Source: Candidatus Woesearchaeota archaeon
GTDB lineage: Archaea > Nanobdellota > Nanobdellia > Woesearchaeales > UBA525
Assembly: GCA_013331575.1 (NCBI GenBank)
Contig: DUGD01000065.1
Location: 1-6,082, forward strand
Reading direction: 5' to 3'
Length of the DNA stretch: 6,082 bases
The notes beneath the pieces are model-generated. The model was not told the DNA's origin. It did no database searches and saw only the letters and a list, made by a program, of their open reading frames with translations. Numbering within the stretch: the first letter of the stretch is position 1; each line of letters begins with the position of its first letter. Of this stretch, positions 1 to 5,104 are shown piece after piece. Position numbers and translations under genes: made by a program.

Positions 1-414
1 CATGCTGACGTCGATCAGGTTCTGACTCGTCACCTGCGTGATCTTGCAGACCACATAGTCTTCGAGCGCGAAGTAGTTCGTCAGGTCGTCGCCCTTCTTG
101 ATGAAGTCGAAGGTTGCGTCCTTCAAGGGGATGACCGCGCTGTATGGGCAATTGATGTCCACGCGCCATCCGCTCATGAGGATGTCGACGACGCGTCCGA
201 TGACGACATCGTTTCTTGCGGGCAGGTATCGACCTGCGAGTGGCGTTGTCTTGAGGACCTTCCCCTCTATAGTGAGGAGGCCCAATTGGTTAGCGAGGAT
301 CTTGTCCTCGCAGCGGTAGGTGCCTACGCCAGGGAAGTACTCCATGCCAACGGCGAGCGTCTCGCCCGGGGTCACGACTGCCTTGTCCTGGACCAGCAGT
401 TTGCTTTCACTCAT
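1..414 (-). CDS. rrp4: Exosome cap subunit Rrp4 (C-terminal part beyond window)
   Basis: This is the N-terminal 138 codons of the archaeal exosome RNA-binding subunit Rrp4; the frame is still open at base 1. Rrp4 forms the cap on the Rrp41/Rrp42 hexamer and guides RNA into the 3'-to-5' phosphorolytic chamber in the cytoplasm. What is seen: an N-terminal domain with VTPGETLA (14-21) and PGVGTYR (28-34), both typical of the family, then an S1 RNA-binding domain starting near residue 69 (NDVVIGRVVDI, SGWRVDI at 81-87). The usual C-terminal KH domain would lie outside the window. The ATG at 414 follows AGGTG (424-420) by five bases, which fixes the start. Its position after SBDS in the rnp2-psmA-SBDS order matches the known archaeal exosome superoperon, where rrp41 and rrp42 usually follow. 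It is unusual only in its long, repeat-bearing 136-base spacer after SBDS. Confidence 0.95.
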   Translation of the reverse strand, partial: MSESKLLVQDKAVVTPGETLAVGMEYFPGVGTYRCEDKILANQLGLLTIEGKVLKTTPLAGRYLPARNDVVIGRVVDILMSGWRVDINCPYSAVIPLKDATFDFIKKGDDLTNYFALEDYVVCKITQVTSQNLIDVSM

Positions 415-419
415 GTTTT

Positions 420-424
420 CACCT
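420..424 (-). promoter_or_regulatory. Shine-Dalgarno site of rrp4
   Basis: On the minus strand AGGTG is followed by AAAAC and the ATG at 414. It pairs with the CACCT of the archaeal 16S 3' end. It sets the rrp4 start and shows that this gene is translated from a leadered or internal site. Confidence 0.7.
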
Positions 425-446
425 ATGTTCGTTTAAGCGTGATGTT

Positions 447-498
447 CTGTTGATGTTGACTGTTGATGATTGTGATGCGTTGATGGTGATGCGTTGAT
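447..498. repeat. Iterated GTTGAT (ATCAAC) repeats in the SBDS-rrp4 spacer
   Basis: The plus strand has GTTGAT at 449, 462, 479 and 493 (intervals 13, 17 and 14). Two copies sit in an exact 13-mer, GTGATGCGTTGAT, at 472-484 and 486-498. The other two sit in CTGTTGAT at 447-454 and 460-467. On the transcribed (minus) side this is an A/C-rich tract with few G residues, likely unstructured in RNA. Its function is unknown; it may be a leader or binding tract ahead of rrp4. Confidence 0.75.
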
Positions 499-537
499 TG
501 TAGGGGTAATGGGTTACTTGTTGAGGTATCACAGGTG

Positions 538-559
538 AGAGTATGCTACATCATACTCT
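538..559. repeat. 8-bp inverted repeat over the SBDS stop codon
   Basis: AGAGTATG (538-545) and CATACTCT (552-559) are exact reverse complements around a six-base loop. The SBDS stop (553-551) lies at the loop edge. No T-run follows on the minus strand, so it is not a classic archaeal terminator. It may be an RNA hairpin that separates SBDS from rrp4 through partial termination, processing or 3'-end protection. Confidence 0.55.
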
Positions 560-1297
560 GTGCTCTTCAGCGCGTTTGATATCGGCCGCGCCGTGCGTCT
601 TCTTCCCGAGCTCTTCCATGAGGTCGCTCTGGAGTCCCGCGGGAAGCTCGAGGTGGCAGAGGAGCCCGCCATCCTGCATCCAATCGGCTTTCTTAATTTG
701 ACCGTGGCGTTGCAGGTCACTGTAGAGTTTCTGGCCGTACGGCGCAGGCAAGTGTATCTGGAGCGTGACCGTCTCAAGGCGTATCGGAAGGATGGGCTGC
801 AGTTGTCGGACGATCACCGGAATCTGCTCTTCGACAGATTTAGCATCGTCGATCTTGATCTTCGCTTCGTCGAACGCAAGACGCAATCGTGCCTCCGGGT
901 GTGAAAGCCCTGTTTTCGGATCGATCGCGTACGTCCTGATATGCGTGAGTATCTGATTGTGCTTCGCCTCACGGATCTTCGCGCGGTGTTCGGCCGTGAG
1001 CTGGATCGTGCCCTCGAGAAGGAGGAGTTTCGCGATGACAAGCGGATCGGTCGTCCCGAAGAACTTCTGGAGGTGCTCTTCGCTTGCGTGCAGCCCGCGT
1101 TTCGCGTCGAAAAAGACGCGCTCCGCTTTGAGGCACTCCTTGATGTCCGGGTGCGCTCCCTTGCTGTGCTTGTACGCGAGAGCCGCGTCGGGGTCGATGA
1201 CTACTTCGATGTGCTCTCCGCCCTTTTTCATCCATGCAGTATTGACAGAGAATCGCTCTTCGTCATACTTCATCTGGGTGGTGCGCTCGACTGCCAT
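551..1297 (-). CDS. SBDS: Ribosome maturation protein SBDS (Sdo1 homologue)
   Basis: This 248-residue protein is the archaeal orthologue of Shwachman-Bodian-Diamond syndrome protein, which in eukaryotes works with the EFL1 GTPase to release eIF6 from the 60S subunit; archaea have aIF6, so a role in large-subunit maturation is inferred. Seen: FYSH domain I (about 10-95, with KKGGEHIEVVIDP at 24-36 and FGTTD at 80-84), helical domain II (about 97-170, with QLTAEHR, IDPKTGLSHP at 125-134 and SVEEQIP) and ferredoxin-like domain III (about 171-230, with PILPIR and PAGLQ at 219-223). Length is normal for archaea. It starts seven bases after the psmA stop, and GTGA at 1308-1305 is a weak ribosome site for the ATG at 1297. 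A second in-frame ATG at 1273 (residue 9) would give an N-terminus closer to that of many orthologues, but has no ribosome site. It is probably cotranscribed from the rnp2 promoter. Confidence 0.96.
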   Translation of the reverse strand: MAVERTTQMKYDEERFSVNTAWMKKGGEHIEVVIDPDAALAYKHSKGAHPDIKECLKAERVFFDAKRGLHASEEHLQKFFGTTDPLVIAKLLLLEGTIQLTAEHRAKIREAKHNQILTHIRTYAIDPKTGLSHPEARLRLAFDEAKIKIDDAKSVEEQIPVIVRQLQPILPIRLETVTLQIHLPAPYGQKLYSDLQRHGQIKKADWMQDGGLLCHLELPAGLQSDLMEELGKKTHGAADIKRAEEHRV

Positions 1298-1304
1298 GCA
1301 GGGT

Positions 1305-2021
1305 TCACTTCACGAGCTTGTTTATCTTTTCGCGGCTGATACGCTCGACGTTCTTGGTGCTGTCCATGAGGACTGCCGCATCCACACGCTCGATGTCGAA
1401 CTGGTCGCCAAGGAACTTCTTGAGGCCGCTCACCGCTATCTTGATACCCTGCTCGACCGTGAGATCCTCCTTGTACTCCTTGTGGAGGATGGGCTGGATG
1501 TCCTCCTCGCCCTCGCCGATGACGACGGCCTTCCACTGATTGTAGAGGCCTGTCGGGTCGGTGACAAAGAGTTTCTTGCCGTCGGAGTCCATGCCTGCTA
1601 TCAAGAGTGAGACGCCGAACGGGCGCAGACCGCCTGATTGCGTGCAGTACTGGGCGAGGTTGCAGATGTCCTTGACGATTGACAGGAGGTCTATCGGGGA
1701 GTCGTACGTGATGCGGTAGCCCGCGGATTTCTCCTGGGCGCGCTCGACGAGGATTCTCGCATCCGAGAGGATGCCGGCGGCGGTCGCCATGACATGATCA
1801 TCTATCTGCCATATCTTCTCGATGGCCTCGGGGACCACGAGCTTGTCCATGATGCGTTTGTCCGTGACCAAGAGGACGCCGTCCTTGCAGACCATGCCGA
1901 TGGCGGTGTTGCCTAAGGAGACGGTCTTCTTCGCGTACTCCACTTGGAGCAAGCGGCCGTCGGGACTGAACATTGTGATAGCGCGATCGTATCCCATCAT
2001 TTGGTGTTGCATCGGTTGCAT
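1305..2021 (-). CDS. psmA: 20S proteasome alpha subunit
   Basis: This 238-residue protein forms the outer heptameric rings of the archaeal 20S proteasome, gating substrate entry and docking the PAN/Cdc48-type ATPases; it is not itself catalytic. Seen: the alpha-type N-terminal extension with YDRAITMFSPDGRLLQVEYA (11-30), which distinguishes alpha from beta subunits, GNTAIGMVCKDGVLLVTDKR (37-56), and RPFGVSLLIAGMD (133-145). IEKI at 67-70 places K69 at the position of Thermoplasma K66, the lysine of the pocket that binds the HbYX tails of the ATPase. The ATG at 2021 follows a strong AGGAGGT. The frame is open further upstream to 2165, but that extension lies inside rnp2 and is low-complexity, so it was not used. 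The gap to rnp2 is 19 bases. The location in the exosome superoperon is the usual archaeal one. Beta subunits lie elsewhere. Confidence 0.97.
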   Translation of the reverse strand: MQPMQHQMMGYDRAITMFSPDGRLLQVEYAKKTVSLGNTAIGMVCKDGVLLVTDKRIMDKLVVPEAIEKIWQIDDHVMATAAGILSDARILVERAQEKSAGYRITYDSPIDLLSIVKDICNLAQYCTQSGGLRPFGVSLLIAGMDSDGKKLFVTDPTGLYNQWKAVVIGEGEEDIQPILHKEYKEDLTVEQGIKIAVSGLKKFLGDQFDIERVDAAVLMDSTKNVERISREKINKLVK

Positions 2022-2027
2022 GGATTG

Positions 2028-2034
2028 ACCTCCT
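2028..2034 (-). promoter_or_regulatory. Strong Shine-Dalgarno site of psmA
   Basis: On the minus strand AGGAGGT is followed by a six-base spacer and the ATG at 2021. It is the strongest ribosome site in the window. It decides the psmA start against the longer open frame that reaches 2165, and it lies in the 19 bases between rnp2 and psmA. Confidence 0.85.
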
Positions 2035-2040
2035 TGAATG

Positions 2041-2418
2041 CTATGCGCGTAATCCTTTCGTGGATTCCCGCTTCGTACGTTTTGCTGATGCCGGTAAGAA
2101 TCGCTTCGCCTTGCCGAGGACGCCGCTGACGCCTCTGACTTTGATGATGACCTGCTGTTTCCCAATGTGGGTTATCATCGTCAAGGCCGCCTTGACCCTT
2201 ACAGTCTGATCGTGATTGCACCGGAGGATGCCGGTCTGCGATTCCTTATCATAGGAGACGGAAAGAAGCCCTGCATCAGCCATACCGAACACCCCTAGGA
2301 TATCGGAGAGGCTGCGCAGCAAAGCATCGGAGATGTCATGGTCAACCGCGTGGGCGGAGATGACCTCATACAGCACGTATCGTTGACGCTCTTTAAGCGT
2401 CGGTAGTAAGGGTTTCAT
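2041..2418 (-). CDS. rnp2: RNase P protein component 2 (Pop5)
   Basis: This 125-residue protein is the archaeal Pop5 subunit of ribonuclease P, which matures tRNA 5' ends; Pop5 pairs with Rpp30 to support the catalytic domain of the RNA subunit. Seen: the typical start PTLKERQRYVLYEVIS (6-21), a central YDKESQTGILRCNHD (56-70), KAALTMITHIGKQQVIIKV (76-94) and GVSGV (96-100) with the basic KAKRFL that follows. The C-terminal tail (about 109-125) is Lys/Arg/Ser-rich and varies in the family. The ATG at 2418 has AAAGGAG (2437-2431) about 12 bases upstream, rather far, so the site is imperfect. It is the first gene after the TATA box at 2469-2476, so it probably heads the rnp2-psmA-SBDS-rrp4 transcript. 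Rpp30 (rnp3), often the gene just before, is absent here. Confidence 0.93.
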   Translation of the reverse strand: MKPLLPTLKERQRYVLYEVISAHAVDHDISDALLRSLSDILGVFGMADAGLLSVSYDKESQTGILRCNHDQTVRVKAALTMITHIGKQQVIIKVRGVSGVLGKAKRFLPASAKRTKRESTKGLRA

Positions 2419-2468
2419 CCCCTTCGCTCGCTCCTTTGTCTCTTACAACGACATGGATAGCCTAGCGA

Positions 2469-2483
2469 TTTATAAGAGTTTCG
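2469..2483 (-). promoter_or_regulatory. BRE/TATA promoter of the rnp2-psmA-SBDS-rrp4 operon
   Basis: Read on the minus strand this is CGAAACTCTTATAAA: a purine-rich BRE-like CGAAA followed by the TATA box CTTATAAA (2476-2469). Archaeal start sites lie about 25 bases downstream, near 2446, giving rnp2 a leader of about 28 bases that includes its ribosome site. Confidence 0.7.
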
Positions 2484-2493
2484 GGGGATGTGA

Positions 2494-2503
2494 TTCTGCA
2501 GAA
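2494..2503. repeat. 10-bp palindrome upstream of the rnp2 promoter
   Basis: TTCTGCAGAA is a perfect palindrome ten bases upstream of the BRE of the rnp2 operon. It could be a regulator site or chance. It has no T-run, so it is not a clear terminator for the preceding gene. Confidence 0.3.
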
Positions 2504-2531
2504 ACTGACCGTTCCAACGACAAATCATTCG

Positions 2532-3053
2532 TCACACGCTCGGCCGCTCTACAACCGCCATGCTCTTCACGAGGACGCTGTATGTCGAGTATGTCTTTTG
2601 CATGACGCCGTCCACGCGGTATATCTCTAAGGTCGCAGTATCTTTGGGTATCATGCGCATCTCATCGTCAGACACACCGGAAAGCTTCACCTTTCGTCCA
2701 TCGTCATCGAGGATGTAGAGCGCGTATATCGGCGTCCCGACGGAGCTCCCAGGCAGTTGCGTCAGGAAACCGTACAAGGTCACATCCCGCCCGACGTACG
2801 CGTCCGCTTGGTGGATATAGGGGAAGAAGTTGAATTTCATGCCGACCTCGACAGGTTGCGATGCGTTTTTGGGAATCGATTCGACGAGCGGTGCGGGTGT
2901 GTCTTCATCGATCGTCACGAATAGTCTTGTGGAGATAAAGAGCAATGCGAGCACCGCTATTACTATGACAATGAACAGCACGATAGAGGCGTATTTCTTC
3001 CACGACGGCTCTTGTTTCGGTTGCAGATCCACCACAGGGGCTTCATCGACCAC
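2532..3053 (-). CDS. Unrecognised membrane-anchored protein with OB-like domain
   Basis: No known gene is recognised. The 173-residue protein has a short polar, acidic start (1-20, ending WKK), one strong hydrophobic helix (about 21-41, Ile/Val/Leu-rich), a Pro/Glu linker (50-70) and a beta-rich C-terminal domain (about 70-170). That domain has YVGRDVTLYGFLTQL (86-100), ALYILDDDGRKVKLSG (111-126) and a final strand YSVLVKSMAVVE. The order 'conferred strand, DDDG turn, KLSG' is typical of exported OB-fold domains, so an OB-like fold outside the membrane is inferred. Positive charges before the helix and the acidic linker after it suggest N-terminus-in topology. It uses GTG at 3053, four bases after GGTGA (3062-3058), which overlaps the stop of the phosphomannomutase gene; translation is probably coupled to it. 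There is no separate promoter. A role in the cell envelope or glycan pathway is possible only by association. Confidence 0.85.
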   Translation of the reverse strand: MVDEAPVVDLQPKQEPSWKKYASIVLFIVIVIAVLALLFISTRLFVTIDEDTPAPLVESIPKNASQPVEVGMKFNFFPYIHQADAYVGRDVTLYGFLTQLPGSSVGTPIYALYILDDDGRKVKLSGVSDDEMRMIPKDTATLEIYRVDGVMQKTYSTYSVLVKSMAVVERPSV

Positions 3054-3057
3054 GCAA

Positions 3058-4398
3058 TCACCCTTGTATCTTCCTGCTGAGTTCAGCGAGCTTCTCTTGC
3101 ATCAAGGGGAAGGTCTTCGCCTCGAGATTCAAGCGCAGGAGCGGCTCGGTGTTCGACGCTCGGACGTTGAACCACCAATCGTCGAAATCCAAACGGACGC
3201 CGTCGATACGCGAGACCTCTTTCGCGCCGGGCGCGTATTCCGCATCGAGTCGAGCGATGATCCCGGGAGCGTCCTTGACCGTGAAATTCGTCTCCTCGAT
3301 CTTCGAGTACCGTGCGAGCAGCGGCCGCGCCATCTCGGCGAGCGTCTTTCCTTCCGTCGCGAGGAGGTTGAGCATGCGGAAGAAGACTATCTGCGTATTC
3401 TCCGTGTTCGATTGCTCGTGGTTATAATAATGGCCCGACACTTCGCCGCCGAACGCGCCGCCTTGTTCGCGCATCGTCTGCTTGATGTACGCGTGCCCCA
3501 CGCGAGTCATCACAGGGATGCCGCCGCATTCGATGATAGTCTCCGGCACAGCGCGGGTCTGCCTAATATCGTAGAGTATCTTCGCGCCCGGCCGCTCCAG
3601 CAGCACTTGCCGCGCGAGGAGCGCTGTTGTGATATCGGCAGGAACGATATGGCCCTCGTTGTCCACAAAGATGCAGCGATCCTCATCGCCATCCGTCGAC
3701 AATCCGAGATCGGCATGCTCTGCGACCACCCGTTCTTGGAGCGCGCGCAGCGTCTCGTACTTGAGCGGGTTCGCCTCGTGGTTGGGGAACGTGCCGTCCG
3801 GCTCGAAGTACATCGGGATGATGATGAGGTTGGACGGCATGCGTTTGAGCAGTTCACCATAGGTGTAGCCGCCCATGCCGTTCCCCGCGTCCACGACGAC
3901 GCGGAAGCGGTTGTCGGTCTTGAGGAATGAGAGATTGAACCGTATGAACTCGTCCGTCGTATCCACCGCGCTGACAACACCCTTGCGCGTCGATGCGGGG
4001 AGGTCCTGTTCGAGTACGATGCGCTCTATCTCTTCCATGCCGCTGCCGCTACCGACAGGTATCGCACCTGCGCGGCAGATCTTGAACCCGTTGTACTTGC
4101 CAGGATTGTGGCTTGCGGTGACCATGACGCCCGCAGGATAGCTTTGCGTCGCCCAGTAGAATGATGGCGTGCTGCATAGGCCCATCTCCACCACATCGGC
4201 ACCTTGGTCGTTCATGCCGCGCACGAGCGCCTCCCTGAGAGGGAGACTCGATACCCGCATGTCATGGCCGACGAGTATCCGCGGCACTCCTGTGTGCGCC
4301 ACTATCGCCCTGCCGATGAGATACGCGATGCCTTCGTCAAGCTCTTCGCCATAGACGCCGCGGATGTCGTACGCTTTGAATATCGAAGGATCAGCCAT
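3058..4398 (-). CDS. manB: Phosphomannomutase (alpha-D-phosphohexomutase family)
   Basis: This 446-residue cytoplasmic enzyme most likely interconverts mannose-6-phosphate and mannose-1-phosphate, and perhaps the glucose phosphates. All four family signatures are present: TASHNP (94-99) with phosphoserine S96, the Mg2+ loop DGDEDR (236-241), the sugar-specificity loop GGEVSGH (317-323, E319 and S321), and the phosphate-binding loop RASNTEP (413-419). SNTEP with WWFNVR before and RLNLEA after favours the ManB/CpsG group over GlmM, which usually has SGTEP. After SGHYY the usual aspartate-rich stretch is replaced by NHEQSNTENTQ, a local divergence. The ATG at 4398 follows GGTGGTGG; an upstream TTG at 4425 would add nine atypical residues (Trp-rich) and is not preferred. 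It has its own TATA box, follows the cupin gene by 111 bases and ends four bases before the membrane protein gene. Confidence 0.93.
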   Translation of the reverse strand: MADPSIFKAYDIRGVYGEELDEGIAYLIGRAIVAHTGVPRILVGHDMRVSSLPLREALVRGMNDQGADVVEMGLCSTPSFYWATQSYPAGVMVTASHNPGKYNGFKICRAGAIPVGSGSGMEEIERIVLEQDLPASTRKGVVSAVDTTDEFIRFNLSFLKTDNRFRVVVDAGNGMGGYTYGELLKRMPSNLIIIPMYFEPDGTFPNHEANPLKYETLRALQERVVAEHADLGLSTDGDEDRCIFVDNEGHIVPADITTALLARQVLLERPGAKILYDIRQTRAVPETIIECGGIPVMTRVGHAYIKQTMREQGGAFGGEVSGHYYNHEQSNTENTQIVFFRMLNLLATEGKTLAEMARPLLARYSKIEETNFTVKDAPGIIARLDAEYAPGAKEVSRIDGVRLDFDDWWFNVRASNTEPLLRLNLEAKTFPLMQEKLAELSRKIQG

Positions 4399-4454
4399 AT
4401 TCCACCACCATGAAGCTCTCGCCAATAATCTTGCCAGTCATCTCACTATTGCTC

Positions 4455-4462
4455 TTTATATG
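4455..4462 (-). promoter_or_regulatory. TATA box of the phosphomannomutase gene
   Basis: On the minus strand CATATAAA lies in an A/T-rich tract preceded by TTTTCAAAATT. Start is expected near 4430-4433, leaving a leader of about 32-35 bases with the GGTGGTGG ribosome site. It suggests that this gene and the membrane protein gene can be transcribed apart from the cupin gene. Confidence 0.65.
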
Positions 4463-4509
4463 AATTTTGAAAATCAACGAATGGGCAAGAACAGAGTTCG
4501 GACAGCCAT

Positions 4510-4965
4510 TCATTTTTTCGCGCGCTTAGGCGGTTTTTTCGGCACACTGCTCGTGCGGCCGTACAAGTCCTCGAGCCTTACGGTGTCGTTCGGGTATGGA
4601 GTCGATACTTCGACGATACACGAGTTCTCGAGCGCCTCCAGACGGTGCAGGTATCCGCGTGCGACATGCAGCACTGTGTGCACATCGAGCACGCGCCGTT
4701 CGAGCGAATCTTCATCCTTGCCGAGCGTCACGCGCACTTTTCCGTATAACAGCATGAGCGTCTCGGTCTTGGAGCCGTGGTACTGCAACGAGAGCGAATG
4801 CCCTTTCTGCACGTGGAGCAGCTTGCCGAGATACCCTTCAGCACCACTCCCCGCCTTGTAATGGCCGAAGATGACCTCATGGCCCCACGGTTTGCTCACG
4901 TGTTTCGGGGAGTAGAACCCCGGCTGCTCCATCGATTCATCGAGCGATATTGGCTGTTTTCGCAT
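4510..4965 (-). CDS. Cupin, mannose-6-phosphate isomerase type II-like
   Basis: This 151-residue single-domain cupin resembles the C-terminal isomerase domain of bifunctional mannose-6-phosphate isomerase/GDP-mannose pyrophosphorylases, so it may convert fructose-6-phosphate to mannose-6-phosphate. Seen: KPWGHEVIF (25-33), LLHVQKGHSLSLQYH (49-63), TETLMLLYGKVRVTLG (67-82), ARGYLHRLEAL (102-112) and DTVRLEDLYGR (127-137). Candidate metal ligands are Q61, H63, E68 and H107; the second His common in the first cupin motif is Gly64 here. The tail (139-151) is Pro/Lys-rich, unusual for the family and possibly flexible. The start is the ATG at 4965, four bases after GAGGTG; in-frame ATGs at 4977 and 5031 would extend it with Cys-rich sequence and lack such a site. 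It lies between the nucleotidyltransferase and the phosphomannomutase, consistent with one pathway. A non-enzymatic sugar-binding cupin remains possible. Confidence 0.85.
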   Translation of the reverse strand: MRKQPISLDESMEQPGFYSPKHVSKPWGHEVIFGHYKAGSGAEGYLGKLLHVQKGHSLSLQYHGSKTETLMLLYGKVRVTLGKDEDSLERRVLDVHTVLHVARGYLHRLEALENSCIVEVSTPYPNDTVRLEDLYGRTSSVPKKPPKRAKK

Positions 4966-4969
4966 ACAA

Positions 4970-4975
4970 CACCTC
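4970..4975 (-). promoter_or_regulatory. Shine-Dalgarno site of the cupin gene
   Basis: On the minus strand GAGGTG is followed by TTGT and the ATG at 4965. It decides this start over the in-frame ATG at 4977, which overlaps the site, and the ATG at 5031. Confidence 0.7.
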
Positions 4976-4981
4976 ATGATA

Positions 4982-5000
4982 TCGATGCACTGGGCATCGA
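4982..5000. repeat. 7-bp hairpin in the cupin leader
   Basis: TCGATGC (4982-4988) and GCATCGA (4994-5000) are exact complements around ACTGG. A second, 5-bp stem, GCCGG/CCGGC, is at 5006-5010 and 5020-5024. Both sit just upstream of the cupin ribosome site in a 135-base spacer without a convincing TATA box. They may be leader structure affecting read-through or translation. Confidence 0.45.
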
Positions 5001-5080
5001 AGTCTGCCGGCACCGAACTCCGGCCTTGCACTGCTGTGATCCGCGACGCTATGACAGATGGCTATCGATGATATTGCGCA

Positions 5081-5104
5081 TCACATACTCAATCACATAC
5101 TCAA
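5081..5104. repeat. Perfect tandem 12-mer duplication at the end of the nucleotidyltransferase gene
   Basis: TCACATACTCAA occurs twice without a gap, at 5081-5092 and 5093-5104. On the minus strand each unit reads TTGAGTATGTGA, and the first unit supplies the TGA stop (5103-5101) of the nucleotidyltransferase. It could be a recent tandem duplication or a two-unit binding site. Confidence 0.85.

Noticed and set aside
447..498. CRISPR-like or tRNA-like array
   Set aside because: Repeat words are only 6-13 bases with irregular intervals and no spacers of constant length; no cloverleaf can be drawn.
957..1610. Plus-strand open frame of 217 codons
   Set aside because: Antisense to SBDS and psmA, both certain. 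No ribosome site or recognisable domain.
2022..2165. N-terminal extension of psmA by 48 codons
   Set aside because: It overlaps rnp2 in another frame, is Ser/Arg-rich, and the strong AGGAGGT supports the ATG at 2021, which gives the normal alpha-subunit N-terminus.
2504..2531. Terminator after the membrane protein gene
   Set aside because: Only isolated three-base T runs follow the stop on the minus strand; no convincing signal.
2830..3930. Long plus-strand open frame (366 codons)
   Set aside because: It lies antisense to the phosphomannomutase and membrane protein genes, whose motifs are unmistakable. Its translation is Arg/Glu/Val-rich without domains, as expected of the complement of a GC-rich gene.
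4399..4425. TTG start for phosphomannomutase
   Set aside because: It would add nine residues including three consecutive Trp encoded by the GGTGGTGG ribosome site itself. The ATG at 4398 gives the usual family start.
4966..5031. Longer cupin starting at 5031
   Set aside because: The extension is Cys-rich and unlike the family, encodes through the ribosome site, and covers the two hairpins.
5068..5080. CAATATC as a TATA box for the cupin gene
   Set aside because: Poor match to the TTTATA consensus, no BRE, and more than 100 bases from the start codon.
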